64,000 bases of DNA from Warburgia ugandensis (taxonomy: Eukaryota > Streptophyta > Magnoliopsida > Canellales > Canellaceae): positions 31,135,501 through 31,199,500 of the forward strand of contig CP141130.1 of the NCBI GenBank assembly GCA_035236585.1, given 5' to 3'. Below the pieces are notes generated by a model that was given only the letters and a program-made list of their open reading frames with translations, did no database searches and was not told the origin of the DNA. Each line of letters opens with the position of its first letter. Position 1 is the first letter of the stretch. Positions 46,143 to 59,199 of this stretch are shown here, in pieces. The position numbers were made by a program, and so were the translations under genes.

Positions 46143-48722
46143 TGCTATTGTTTTAAATAAAACTTATAAGTGCACAAATCATTTCCAATATAGTACTCTA
46201 GTGAGAATGATCCTACAAGGAGTTGAAATAATGTGATGTTAGTGGTCTCTACTTTAAACTATCTAACCTAGCCAAAATTCAAGCAATTTTTGTCCTAAAC
46301 TAAGAATGAAAATTAATACATGAAATTGGAAACTAAGAAAAAAACAAGAAACATGCTAAATTGAAAACTTTCCTAAAACATGCACTTTCTAAAATTAAAC
46401 TTTCCTAAATTAAAAAATTCTAATTTTATAACTTTCCTAACTAAAAACGTTCCTAAAATGCAATTTATCAACTTTCCTAAACTAACTTTCCTAATCATGA
46501 GATTAAAACTAATCTAAGGAAAACATGCTTTAACAAATTACTTTCCTAATCATGCAAAACAAAGAAAACTAAGTAACCAAACAAACTACTTTAGCAAGTG
46601 TGACAAAATTAAATACTTTCCAAGCTAACTAAGATGTAAACTAATGGAATCTAATTACAACTAAACTAGTGAAATAAAGGTAAAATTACCACTTACAAAC
46701 AATGAAAGAAAAACTACCCAAGCATCATGCTTGTAACCATGGAATTGTCTGCATGATTCATTAGATAGGAGAGGATTAAATCAACTACTTTGGAAACCTA
46801 TGTATGCAATCTCATTCAAACATTAACTAAGCTATCTACCAATCTAGTTGGGCTCTTGAAAAGTCAAGTGAAAATGATTGAATGGTGCTGGAAATTAACA
46901 TACACCATTCATGCAAAGAAATTCCAACAGTAAGGTAATTTAAACATTCAATGAATAGAACATGTAAAACATGGAATTAGTCCCTTCTAATGCATTCAAA
47001 CATTCAATAACAAAGATAATTAACTTCTGGACACAAACATGAATTGAAAATTTCAGCTATCTTCATTGAATCAAATTAAAAGTTCATCAACATAATACTC
47101 CATACATGTAATCCAAATCTACAATTTAAATGCTATGACAATGATGTTCACTTAATCTTAATCACTCCTTCATTACAAGCCAATTTCTTCTTCAATTGTT
47201 TCAACAATCACTCATGAACTAACATGCTTGAAATCAAGGGAAAATCCTATGGAATACTAAGCCAACATACAGTGGAAACTCAAGCAAACAAAGATGGAAA
47301 TCAAGAGGGTTGAAAGAGAACAAAGATGCAATGAAAGGTAAAGAGAAAAACTAGATTGAAGATCACTTCCCTTGGCTATTTCTCCAAGGGAAAACCGTCC
47401 TTAATGTTAGTTTTAAAAGTAAGGAAGATAAAGGAAAATAAGGCAAACTAGCATGAAAAGAAGTAAATTCTAATGAAGAGAACAAAGAAGCTAACCAACC
47501 TTCAAAGATGAATAAAAAACCCCAAAAATACTAGGTTGAACACTTGAGGAAGAAGCATACACCTTGGAAGGAAGTTATCAGCACCCAAAGAGTCCACAAA
47601 ACAATAAGCAAAAGAAAGGTAAAGGGGCTATAGGAAGAGGGCGTCCTTCTCCCTAATGGAGGAGGTGTCTTTTTCCTAAGTGGGAAAAGTCCTTTTGCTT
47701 GGATTTTTGCTAGGTTTTTATGTTTTTCTCCTATTTTTTCTAAGATGTGGTGGGGATTAAAGTATTTCAAATTTAATGGCTAGGATGGGAAAAGGGTAAG
47801 ATATCAAATAGGAAGGTGTGTGGAAGGAGGTGGTTGCCTTAAGGAGGGGAGTAGGTGGGAGACGCCACCTTTTTAGGAAGGGGCGTCTACTCCCTTCCAA
47901 AGACATTGAAGCTCCTTTGAAATAGGAAAGTGTGTGGGGATTGGTGGGAAATAGATGGAGGGTATTAGGTGGAGGATTTTGGTTGGGTGGGAAATTTCCA
48001 AAGAGGTGGAATAAGATAGAGTTTTGGAAATTCATAGTGCATCTTAAGGGTGAGGTGGAAATTAAGGAAAAAGCGCTGAAGAATGAGAAAAACACTAAAA
48101 ATAGAATGCTCTTATCCCATTGGTCCACATGTGATCTTATTCTAATAGATTTCCCTTAATTATCTTCAAAATACCCCATGAATAACTCTCTTGAATCTCC
48201 TCTAATCCTAGCCTTCCATTTAGCTTAGCTTGATCGCTTATATGGTTAACTGTGAAGGCTTCATTGACTAAGCTTCATGGCTGGCTTCGAAATCTTTCTT
48301 GTCTTAGCTTCTAGGCTTCATCCCTTGCCTTGAGTGGATTGTATGGTTTAGCTTGAATTCCTTTGCTTGCTATCTTCTCTCATGACTTATATGGCTAAGG
48401 TGGCTTAAGTGGCTTCTATGCAAAGGTGGTGGGAATTAATGGCTTACTTCATGGGCCCACTTTGGCCATATTTAGCTCCTTTAATCACATTCATTACTGG
48501 TTCACAAGATGATCTTAGCCTTTGGTTTATGTTAAAGTGATGATTTTGAGGCTTTGACTCGATCTTTTGATCTTGATCATTAGTGTTCATCTCGATCATT
48601 GGGTTATTAGGTCAAAAATGCATGTGCTATGAATTTTGGTCTAAAAACCTAATTTACCCCTATAAGTTGTAACACATGGGTAACTAATTGTGTGATTTTT
48701 ATGCAAAATTAAATACTCATCA
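46143..48722 (-). mobile_element. 3' LTR of the pol-less Athila derivative
   Basis: Aligns along its length with 56536-59199. The segment 48180-48440 is rich in degenerate GGCTTA/AGCTT units that are also seen in the other LTR. Confidence 0.92.
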
Positions 48723-48735
48723 CAATCCCCTAACC
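48723..48735 (-). other. Polypurine tract of the pol-less derivative
   Basis: Minus-strand GGTTAGGGGATTG ends exactly at the LTR start (TGATGAG). Confidence 0.65.
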
Positions 48736-50361
48736 AACATTTTGCTAGTCTTGAGTAAAACATGTGAAAAATCATTTTACAAAAACAAATACAATGTGCC
48801 ACTTTTGTAGGTACTCATGATTGCATTTAGCACATGCAACAAGCCCTTAAACCCTAGGTTACTCCTAGTACACGAGTTAGGCCTCGTGAGGGTCAATAGT
48901 GAATATAACCTCAAAATTCTCAAAATTTTTGTGAAAGTCTTTTATTCATCTAAGAAAATTTTCTTTTATTCAGATCATGCTAATTCCTAACTTTAGCTTG
49001 CTAATAAAGATGAACAAAAGTGTTCAAAATCCTACCCCTATGCTAAAGATATCCCATTATTTCATTAAACCTCAAAAGGTGAGTACGTACTATAGCTAAT
49101 ATATAATTATAGTCTCCAAGCCAAATATAACCTAAATTATCATCCAAATGTATGCTTTGACTTTAGTTCTCATAGGATATACTTAACATTCAGAAAGCAA
49201 TCCCTCAGAAAGGTGTACATCTCTCATTAATACATGAGTAGAATGTTGCTCAATAAATCCAAAAGTCTCACATATTTCATATAGAAGAACGATAACTTAG
49301 AAAGAATGATAATGGTCTCATGAAAGGACATCAACTACGAAGAATGTTATACTCTACCAAAGTCCTTATTCATTCATAACCATTTCCAAGCCATATGATT
49401 TCTAAGATTAAGTTAGGACTTCTATTAGGACAAACCATAGGCTTAGGTAAGGGTTATCAAAAGAATGGATATAAAGGTAAACAATGGTCATTTAGAAAAT
49501 ATATAAAGGTCTTCTATCAGTTCATTAACAACTTTCATCTTTCCTCACAAGAGTGAACATTCTTCTTTATCATTGGCTATTTCTTTTTCTTTTTTTAACT
49601 TGACTTTATATGTAGCCTCTTTGAAATTTTCTTCTCTTTTCACCCTTTTTGATGTTCATCTCTTGAATTGGTTTGTTCATACTTTTTCTTAAGATGTTCT
49701 TCAATCTTTTCTACTTATTTCCAAAACAAATGGGTAATGGATATATATTAGGGGTTTAATATAGGTAAAGGTTGTTTGAATAACAAAGAAAAGGCTAATT
49801 TTTGAAAGGCTCAAGGGGCTAACTAACAAAAAATAATATAGGGAAGGCTAAAGGCTTTGGGTTTTACCAAGGATGGCCTCTATCCTTTTCTAGGTTTTAA
49901 ATGACTTAAGAATGATCATAAACTTAAGAGATATATGGTATAGTCTTTTGTGACATCTTAATAGTTGACCAAGATGAAGAACAATGAGACTGACTAAGAA
50001 CTAATGTTCACTAAAGAAAATTTTGAATTTATGTGTAAGTCTCAAAAAATGAATAGCTCTAAAGTCACTTGGGTTATAAGTCTCCAAAGATCTTTCTCAG
50101 GATCTCTAATTTATATCTTCTCTTCCACTTAAACTACACATAACTATTTTGTGCAATTAGTGTTTCGAGTTTAATTTTTCATGAAATATTTTAGAAAAAT
50201 AATAAAATAGTGAACTAATTGTATATAACTCTATTAATGAGATAAAGTTTAAAAGTTAGTTAGATATTTAGAAAATTTAATCTCATCTTTATAAAGGAAC
50301 TTATCAATTTTTTCAAAGATTTTAAAAAATGCAAGAAAAAACTTAAAAATCTCATTTCTAC
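48736..50361 (-). mobile_element. 3' non-coding tail of the pol-less derivative
   Basis: No gene seen. The LTR-proximal part (about 48740-48900) matches 28780-28930 of the family 2 element in the reverse direction, including AGTACCTACAAAAGTGGCAC. Confidence 0.7.
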
Positions 50362-50397
50362 ACCCCCTAACCTGAATGAAACATTGTCCTCAATGTT
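50362..50397 (-). promoter_or_regulatory. Conserved pol-end hairpin and G-rich tract
   Basis: AACATTG (50380-50386), loop, CAATGTT (50391-50397); on the minus strand a G-rich tract (AGGTTAGGGGGTG) follows. Counterpart at 27331-27366. It is retained although the pol it normally follows is absent. Confidence 0.5.
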
Positions 50398-51158
50398 TTG
50401 AAATATAGGACACCTAATTGATGAATAGGTTATGCAGTCTAATGAGACTTTCTAAAAAAATTCCTCGGTTGCCTCCCAATAAGCACTAAGTTTAACTTCT
50501 TTAGCCAGACAAGGCCTACAACTAACCTAATTTGTCCTAGATCTAAGTAGTTAAGCTAATTTTTCCTAATTTTAATCCTAAGAATGAAATGGCAAGATTT
50601 GTCATGCCACCTCACAATCTTGAGGTAGTCTATAAATTTCCTCCACCCTGAAATTTTAGGTGGTTGTATCATTATACCAGGGTAGATCATCATGATTTGG
50701 AATGTTGTGGGACCATATTGATGATCCCCCATTTTTAGTATTTCACAATAGTCAATATAATTCCTCCACTTCGAAAATTGACTTGGTGGTAATACAATGA
50801 CAATGTGAACTATTCTGAAATTACAATGTGTTGGACCATATAGAAGTCAAGAGTCCTCTTCTTAACCAAATTGAGGGATAACATTGAGCATTGTATTCAA
50901 TTTATGTTTTTCCTCCTTTTCCCTTATAGTCCTGAAATAGGATAATAAGCTGACTCTACCCTTCCCTAAAAGGTTGTTCTTGTATTACTTAAGGTAGGGA
51001 CATGGTTTGGCTTAAACCCTTATTCTCTTCTGATGTATATCCTAAAGTGGCTGATGTTCATCAACTAACTCTTCTTGTTCCTATTTTATGAGCACAAGTA
51101 AGGTTTCAAATGGGCCTACACGACCATCTTCTAATTGTTCAAGTAGGATTGGTAAGTC
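50398..51158 (-). mobile_element. Spacer between the linker module and the pol-end block
   Basis: About 0.76 kb where an intact element carries roughly 3 kb of RT, RNase H and integrase. No motif of those enzymes is visible. A segment repeats two similar phrases on the minus strand (near 50630-50700 and 50740-50840). The last part (50480-50520) matches AACTTAGTGCTTATTGGGAG of the family 2 element. Confidence 0.6.
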
Positions 51159-51518
51159 CTAATTAGGTGCATCTTCTATGTTGTAAGGTTCAATATGAAT
51201 TTTAGGTTCTATAGGAGAATATTCTCTAACTTGCCATTGAGAAGTGTTCATTAAAGGCACAGTATCAAACATCTTGTTCACCTCCTCAATGGATGTGTCT
51301 TCATCAAAATCATAAAAATAAGTGGGACATGAATTTAGAGGTTTTTGGTTAGATGTTTTGATAGTTTCATTTTCTTCATGAATGGAAGTCTCTTCATCAT
51401 AATCGTAAGGAGTAGGACATGGCTCGAGTAGATACAAGTTGGAGGATTCTATGGATGGCTGTGGACTATGTGGTTTAGAATGATCATAAGAGATTTTCAT
51501 CCTATTATTAGTAACCAA
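51159..51518 (-). pseudogene. Acidic linker module of the pol-less derivative (119 codons open)
   Basis: The open frame carries two related acidic units, PTPYDYDEETSIHEEN and PTYFYDFDEDTSIEEVNKMF, the second followed by DTVPLMNTSQW. The second unit matches the protease-RT linker of the family 2 element (FDIDKSIEEVKNLLDVAPLM then DTSKW, about 24155-24235). So a piece between protease and RT is preserved and doubled while the enzymes on both sides are gone. No catalytic residue is present. Function is unknown; it may simply be a deletion remnant, but its open frame stands out in a decayed element. Confidence 0.65.
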
Positions 51519-52316
51519 TGACTCCTCAGTATCCCTAATTTGTTTTATTTCCTCAGTCCTTTTTTATACATTCAGCAATGTTTCTGTCAGTATTTTCCCA
51601 TATTGGTTTCATTTCCTCAGTCTCCTTTTCCATGGAAGCCATGGTTTGTTCCATTCTCTCAAAAAAATGCTTTATAATCTCTTTTAATGACTATTCTTCA
51701 TACTGTAGAGAAATGACTCATAGGGTTGGTATTGCTGTGCCATTTGGGTACCGAAAAAGGGTTGAGTAGGTTGAACCCATGATGGTTGACCTTGATAATT
51801 TGAATAATCATGGTAGTGTTGATCCGCGTGGGACCATTATGTTTCTTCTTAATATTGGTAATCCTAAGATCATGGTTGTTTATGATGCCTAGTCCATCCA
51901 TTATAATTTGTCCCAGGATCGTAATCATTGTTAGGTTATGTGAATGCATTAGGTGCATCTAGTGGCTCCTAATAATAACCATTATATGTGGAGCTTGTTT
52001 GCCATTGAGGAGTGGGATGGGATGATCAGAATAGGCATAATTATTATGGAACTAAGGTTGTGCTGCAACTTGCCTAGAAGCTACTATCCTAAGCAATTGA
52101 CTTTCCATAATATCTAGCCTATCCATCAATGTATCTATGAAATCTATCCCCTTCTTAATAGGTCTATGTTCTCAACTTTGTATATAATGAAACAAATCAT
52201 TATATTCAATAAATGAGTTTTTTATTTTAGCCTATCGAATCTTAGTCTCCACTAATCAATCATTGTCTTGATTATCTTTGCTAGTGCATAGGTGGTAGCT
52301 TCTTAGACCTAGATCT
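51519..52316 (-). pseudogene. gag C-terminal remnant of the pol-less derivative
   Basis: Minus-strand reading in shifting frames gives the Asn/Gln-rich Athila gag end (HYHDYSNYQGQPSWVQPTQP, about 51760-51820; GTNYNGWTRHH near 51900) and a coiled-coil-like stretch, IIKHFFERMEQTMASMEKET (about 51625-51685), which leads toward the linker module. Frameshifts near 51690 and 51570 and several stops break it. The gag N-terminal core seen at 21834-22350 is absent. Confidence 0.65.
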
Positions 52317-52321
52317 AGACA

Positions 52322-52855
52322 TGTAATATTCCTAGATTTTAAGTCTTGATTTAAGTAAATTTTGGAGTTCTAAAAAATGAAATTTTTATAAACATCAAAT
52401 CAAGTATTGAGAGCTTCATATTTGGATTGTACTTGGAAAGAAAATTCCAACAACACTAAGTTTACAAAAATTAGATATTGGACAAATAAATTGTGAATTT
52501 CCTTGTGAAGGGTAATTTGGTAATTTTTCTAGTGGGACCCACTTGCAGAAATCTGGGTCCGATAGTAAAGAGATATTGGGAAACCATCATGAGTAGCAGT
52601 CATATCTTTTTGACTAAAACTATAATATTTAAAATAATGAAAAACATCATAATTATCTTTTTTATATTAAATAAAAGAAAATAATTAAAGGAGGGGCCAA
52701 AATTGATACTGGCACCCCCCCTCTTAAACAAAACAAAAAATAGACGTTAGGTCTATTTTCCCAAAACTCGATAGGCATAAGGAAACGAAATGAAGGAGAG
52801 AAAGAGAAGGAGAAGGAGAGAGAGGAGAGAGAGAATGAGAGAGAGGGAGGAAAAG

Positions 52856-52901
<46 letters not shown>

Positions 52902-55581
52902 TAGCCAGTCACCGGCGACGTCAGTGACTGTGAAATGTCAATGAGAGGGGGAGAAGAAAACTAGCTTTCTGGCTGCCAAATTTACAGGGAGCTTCCAAGA
53001 AAAATGATGGCTTGGATTAGTGATATGAGCCAATCATTCTCTTCTTCATGACCACAAGATCAAAAGCCCTCAAGAATCACAGTGATTGGGAAAATAAAGA
53101 GGGAGATTTGAGCTATAGAAGATGATGCTAGCGAATGGCAAAAATTTGGCAACTAACAACTATTTCTCATGCTTTTTGGCATCAAACAATGTTCGATCAC
53201 CACCAAACTTCAAAGGTTCATAGGTGAGACCTTGTTCTATATTTACCATGTTTTATTTGAGATCCCTTGAGAAATGGGGCACCAAGGTGTCCGTGCCCGG
53301 CATCTTCTCTGGCGACGGTAGGTCACTACTTGAGAGTTGGAATTTTGAATGAAAATCATGGTCCAGGTGTATTTTGGCCTGATCTACACATTGAAAAAGT
53401 TGGATCTTTGATCCAAGGTCATCTGACCATCCAAATTTGGATCTTACTTCAATTCACTAGATCAATTATGGATCTACACATTTGACTATTGAAAACACAA
53501 TCGAAAAGTAGATCTATGAATTTAATGACTTGAATTTTATGCAAGAAATGATTTGAGACTAGAATAATAAGATGAAGGTTTATTGAACATTCAAGCTTGA
53601 TCTTACTGCTCAAAACTAGATCGATGATAATATATGATCAGGAGACTTAATTAGACCATTGGTTTATAGGATCTGACTAGGTTACCACATGGATCCACAT
53701 GATCAGTGGTGAGATTATTAGATCGAGGGTTTCTTGACCCTAATCTATGATTTGGAATACAAATATGCAAGATCTAAACATATAATTAGTAAATTTGAAT
53801 GATCTACATATTGCATGATGCATTGAGAGCCATCTAACGATTCACTTTAAGATTTGATGAATTGTCCTATATGCTAAAGATAAATTAATGAAGTTAAACA
53901 CTTGTTTTTGCATATTTACGTGATAAAGATGGAGGTTGTGAATCTTGATAGGTGATCAACCTTTATTTATGATGTCTAATGATTTCAAAAGATTGGAACC
54001 ACAATTCTTGGTAGGTTGTTCTAACATCTTTAATTTATCTATATATCTGGATTATGACTAGATTATTGATCTAATCAAATGGCATGTATCCAATCAAATA
54101 AATGTTATGATGGATTTTAATGAATTAGTAGATGATGTGATCACAAAGTATGAGTGCATTATTCTTTAAGGATTTCCTTTGATGATAATGATATTAGATG
54201 ATTATTTAGTATGTTGATATGATTTGAGATATGTGAATTATAATGATATATGAATGTTATTAAGACATATGAATGATAATGACAAAGATGTTGTGTGTCT
54301 AACATTCTTGATTAGAGCTACTAACACTTGCGTTTTATTTATGCATCTTGTGGATTTGATCTCTCATTTTGATTTGATACGTAACTGTGATTTGACACAC
54401 GATTTGTATTTCATTGCATTTTATCTTCTTACATGTAGTCGAAGTTTAATTCATGATTTGTACTTGTGGGTTACCAATGAGGGCAGCTGATGAGGGTTGC
54501 CGATGAGGGCGGGTGCATGTGGCATTGATAGGCTTCTAGGTGGTAGGATTTTAAGTGCTCATGGTATGGTCATGGGTAAGGTTGAGATGAATTGTGAGAT
54601 TGTTTTTATATCTATGATTTGATTTGATATTTGGTTGTTGGCATGGATTTGCAGATAGTGAGCTGATATGCTCATATGTATGTTTGGCATGGTTTTGCCT
54701 ATGGTGAGCTAATATGCTCAAATTTGATATGGCATGGATTTGCTTGATATTGAATCAAAAAGTGATTCCATTGTTTTATCCTTGATTTGTGCACACTGAC
54801 AGCATGAATTATCCTTTACATGGATGCCCTATGATTTTATATGTACTAATGTCATACATGAACGAGATTGTGTTATACTATCATGATACACGTAATTATG
54901 AAATGTTTTGATTTGACTTGGCGTGGATTTTGCCTACCTAGTGATCTGATATATTATTTGATGGATTGACATAAATGTCAATATCACGAGTTGATATACG
55001 TTGAAATGTTATGATATGAAATTACTTGAAATGAATCAAGATGTATGTGATATGAGTATTATTGTAAGGTTAAGATAGTATGATTGTATATTGTTCCTTA
55101 GAATAAATTATAAATGGCTTGGATATCCAATTGTATTTGGCTTTATGTATATTGCTAAAGTAGATGCTCAAACACCTACCAAGCACAAGCTTGTTGAGAC
55201 ATTGTAAATTTGTTTACAATGTCTCAGGTTTGAAGAAATTGACTTGAAGAAAAACAACTCAAAGTAGATGGGACCTTGTATGAGGACAATAGTAGCGCAT
55301 GATTGCTGACAATGTGAGTATATGACTTGTAATTTACCTTTTTTGGACATGTATGTATATATGCATTTATACAATTGGACTATGAGCTATGATTGGATAT
55401 AGTCTGGGAAAGATGTAAAATATAAACTCATTGTTTTTTAGAACCTTTGAAATGTATGATTGGTTAGTAAAGATGATACTCTAGTTTTATGAAAAAATTT
55501 ATATTAAAAATTTTTAAATATATTCTGCTATTTGCATTTGAAAAATAACAAAAATGTATTATAAAAACCCAGGTTATCATT
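52322..55581 (+). mobile_element. Solo LTR (chromovirus-like, diverged), 3.26 kb
   Basis: Starts TGTAATATTCC (compare TGTAATGCCC elsewhere) and ends AAAACCCAGGTTATCATT, a decayed form of AAACCCGGGTCGTCACA. The duplicated AGACA on both sides (52317-52321 and 55582-55586) fixes the limits. Internal landmarks shared with related LTRs: GGCACCCCCCC (52710), a GA-rich block, CTTGTTGAGACATTGTAAAT (about 55189), and GGACTATGAGCTATGATTGG (about 55377). Confidence 0.85.
52801..52898. repeat. (GA)n-rich tract
   Basis: Imperfect GA-rich sequence followed by an uninterrupted (AG)19 run (52861-52898), inside the solo LTR. Confidence 0.95.
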
Positions 55582-55586
55582 AGACA

Positions 55587-56511
55587 TCTCCTCCTCCTAT
55601 CCAAATTTGACTACTGCTTACCAATTAGGTTTTACTCAAAAGTGATTAATATAATCCTCATGTTAGGAGGCATTTAAACCTCAACTATAACCACATTGCT
55701 CAAAAGCTACTAGAGTGACAATAGATCTCATCCTTCCAAAAGGGTCCTATGAGCTCGATATCTGAAGTCTCTTTCTACTTGTTTCTAAATTTAAATTCAA
55801 GGGTTGGGATCATGGCATAGAAGGATATTGATTGATTCCTAGGTGAGTTAAGGAGTTGGTGATGAAATCTAGTCCTTATCTTATAAGGCTTCCTATGGGG
55901 CCCTTACTAACATTAATTCCATTCCACCATAAAGTTGTAAATATGTAATACAATAAAAAAGCAAACTAATGCAACCTATATGCTATCCAACCAAGGTTAG
56001 ATAGGTGCTCTAATGCAACAATCCTAAGTAAATATGCAATAATTATCAATGAATGGTTCTAATCTATATGAATTATAATAACATCCAAATGCAATTATAC
56101 TAAATGCAAATTATCCTAAAAATTAAAATTTGAGTGAGAGATACTCACAGTGTAGGGTTTGATGATGATCAAGTGTGGGCCACCATACCCCACACTTGCC
56201 TTGTATTATTACAACCCATTTAAAATTAACTAATAAAGAAATTGCAATTTACAATGGGCCTCATGACAAAGTTCACTCAAATCCTAATCTAGGATTAATA
56301 AAACCTAATCTAAGATGATGAAACCATGGCCCATAGGATCGCCACCGTTCCTTTGCCAATTTCCCTCATAAAAAAATCAAAGAAATATGTTCAATATGAG
56401 AAAAATAACAACAAAGGCAAAAAGTATGCGAAAAACCTACTCTAATGCACCCTAAACATAAACTAGAGGAAAATAACCTAAAGTACAGAACACTAGGTAA
56501 ATTGTTGCAAC
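55587..56511 (-). mobile_element. 5' leader of the pol-less derivative
   Basis: Reverse complement aligns with the leaders at 20591-21560 and 6183-7080. It carries the hairpin at 56170-56198. No coding sequence. Confidence 0.75.
56170..56198. promoter_or_regulatory. Conserved leader hairpin
   Basis: CAAGTGTGGG (56170-56179) and CCCACACTTG (56189-56198): a perfect 10-bp stem with a 9-base loop, as at 20948-20976. Confidence 0.6.
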
Positions 56512-56529
56512 TCCACTGCAACAATGCCA
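56512..56529 (-). other. Primer-binding site of the pol-less derivative
   Basis: Minus-strand TGGCATTGTTGCAGTGGA lies six bases after the LTR end, in the same register as 20573-20590. Confidence 0.7.
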
Positions 56530-56535
56530 AAAACT

Positions 56536-59199
56536 TGTTGTTGTTTTAAATAAACCTCACAAGCGCATGAATTGTGTGCAGTATATTATGCTAGTGAGGT
56601 TGATCCCACGAGGAGTTCAACTAATATGATGATAGTGCTCCCTACTTTAAACTATCTAACCTAGCACAAATTCACGTGATTTCTGTCCTAATCTAACAAT
56701 GAAAATTAACACATAGAGTTGAAAATTAAACAAAAATAAGAAACATCCTAAATTGAAAACTTTCCTAAAACATGCACTTTCTAAAATTAAAACTTTCCTA
56801 AAATGCAATTTATCAACTTTACTAAACAAACTTTTCTAATAATGAGATTAACAACTAATCTAAGGAAAACATGCTTTAACAAATTATTTTCCTAATCACG
56901 CAAAACTAAGAAAACTAAGTAACCAAATCAACTACTTTAGCAAGTGTAACAAAATGAATTACTTTTCTAACTAACTAAGATGCAAACCAATGGAATCTAA
57001 CTATAGTTAAACAAGTGAAGTAAAGGAAAAATTACCAATAACAAACAAAGAAAGAAAAACTACCCAAGCATCATACATGTAGCCATGGAATGGTATGCAT
57101 GATTCATTGGATAGGAGTGGATTTAATCAACTATTTGGAAACTTGAGTATGTAATCTTATTCTAACATTAACTATGCTATCTAACAATTTAGTTGGGCTC
57201 ATGAAAAATCAAGTGAACATGATTGTATGGTGCTGGAAATTAACATACACCATTCATGCAAAGTAATTCCAATAGTAAGGTAATTGAAACATTCAATGAA
57301 TAGAACATGTAAAACATGGAATTAGTCCCTTCTAATGCATTCAAACATTCAATATCAAAGATAATTAACTGCTAGACACAAACATGAATTGAAAATTCCA
57401 ACTATCTTCATTGAATCAAATCAAAAGTTCGTCAACATAATACTCCATACATGTAATCCAAATCTACAATTTAAATGCTATGACAATGATGTTCACTTAA
57501 TCTTAATCACTCCTTCATTACAAACCAATTTCTTCTTCAATTTTTCCAACAATCACTTATGAACTAACATACTTGAAATCAAGGGAAAATCCTATGGAAT
57601 ACTAAGGCAACAAACAATGGAAACTCAAGCAAACAAAGCTGGAAATCAAGAGGGCTGAAAGAGAACAAAGATGCAATGAAAGGTAAAGAGAAAAACTAGA
57701 TTGAAGATCACTTCCCTTGGCTATCACTCCAAGGGAAAACCAGTCTTGAATGTTAGTTTTAAAATCAAGGAAAGATAAAGGAAAATAAGGCAAACTAGCA
57801 TGAAAATAAGTAAATTCCAACAAAGAGAACAAAGAAGCTAACCAACCTTCAAAGATGAATTAAAAAGCCCAAAAAGTCCTAGGTTGAACACTTGAGGAAG
57901 AAGCATGCTCCTTGGAATGAAGTGGCATCATCCAAAGAGTCTACAAAACAATAAGCAAAAGAGAGGTAAAGGGGCTATAGGAAGAGGGCATCCACCTCCC
58001 TAATGGAGGAGGCGTCTTTTTCCTAAGTGGGAAAAGTCCTTTTGCTTGAATTTTTGCTAGGTTTTTATGTTTTTCTCATATTTCTTTTAGGATGCCCTAA
58101 TGCTATGGTGTGGCAGGGATTAAAGTATGTCAAATTGAATGGCTAGGATGGGAAAGGTTAAGATATCAAATAGGAAGGTGTGTGGAAGGAGGTGGTTGCA
58201 TTAAGGAGGGAAGTAGGTGGGAGACGCCACCTTTTAAGGAGGAGGCATCACCCCCTTCCAAAGATATTCAAGTTCCTTTGAAATAGGAAAGTGGGAGGGG
58301 ATTGGTTGGGAAAGAGATGGAGGGTATTAGGTGGAGGATTTTGGTTGGCTAGGAATTTTCCTAAGAGGTGGAACGAGATAGAGTTTTGAAAATTCGTAAT
58401 GCATCTTAAGGGTGAGGTAGACATTAAGGAAAAAGTGAGAAAAACACTAAAAATGGAATCCTCTTATCCCATTGGTCCACATGACATCTTATTCTAATAG
58501 ATATCCCTTAATTATCTTCAAAATATCCCGTGGATAACTCTATTGAATCTCCTCCAATCCTAGCCTTCCATTTAGCTTAGCTTGATGGCTTAGATGGCTA
58601 ACTTTGTAGGCTCCATTGGCTAAGCTTCATGGCTGGCTTAGGATGCTTTCTTAGCTTAAATTCTTGGCTTCATCCATTGGCTTGAGTGGCTTGTATGGTT
58701 TTGCTTGAATTTCTTAGCTTCCACCTTCTCTCATGGCTTATATGACTAAGGTGGCTTAAGTGGCTTTCATGCAAAGGTGGAGGGAATGCATGGCTTACTT
58801 CATAAGCTCACTTTGGCCATTTTTAGCTCCTTTAATCACATCCATTACTGGCCCACAATATGATATTGGCCTTTTGTTTATGTTGAAGTGATGATTTTGA
58901 GGCTTTGACTCAATCTTTTGGTCTTGATCTTCAATGTTCATCTTGGTCGATCTTGCCCATTAGTTCACCATCTTACTTCCTAGAAAAAGTGAAAATCCCT
59001 AATTAAATCTTAGAAAAACATGACTAATCACATTCTTACTTGGATTAGCTTATGGATCTATAAAATAACTAACTTTTGGGTTATCAAACCAAAAATGCAT
59101 GTGTTATGAGTTTTGGTTCGAAAACCTAATTCAACCCTATAAGTTGTAACACGTGGGTAACTAATTGGGTGATTTTTATTAAAAATTAAATACCTATCA
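56536..59199 (-). mobile_element. 5' LTR of the pol-less Athila derivative
   Basis: 2664 bp; on the plus strand it reads TGTTGTTGTTTTAAAT to TACCTATCA. Homologous to 46143-48722. Confidence 0.93.

Larger units (their letters stand above)
46143..59199 (-). mobile_element. Non-autonomous Athila-type derivative without readable pol, 13.1 kb
   Basis: LTRs 46143-48722 (2580 bp) and 56536-59199 (2664 bp) are homologous, in the same orientation, and read TGAT..AACA on the minus strand (3' end of the first copy decayed). Target duplication AAATG: 46138-46142 and 59200-59204. On the minus strand it has a primer site, leader, gag C-terminal sequence, an acidic linker module, about 600 bases, the pol-end hairpin, a 1.6-kb tail and a polypurine tract. 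Protease, RT, RNase H and integrase are not readable anywhere. The N-terminal gag half is also missing at the point where a solo LTR (52322-55581) sits. It is inserted in the Copia RT-RNase H region. Confidence 0.93.
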
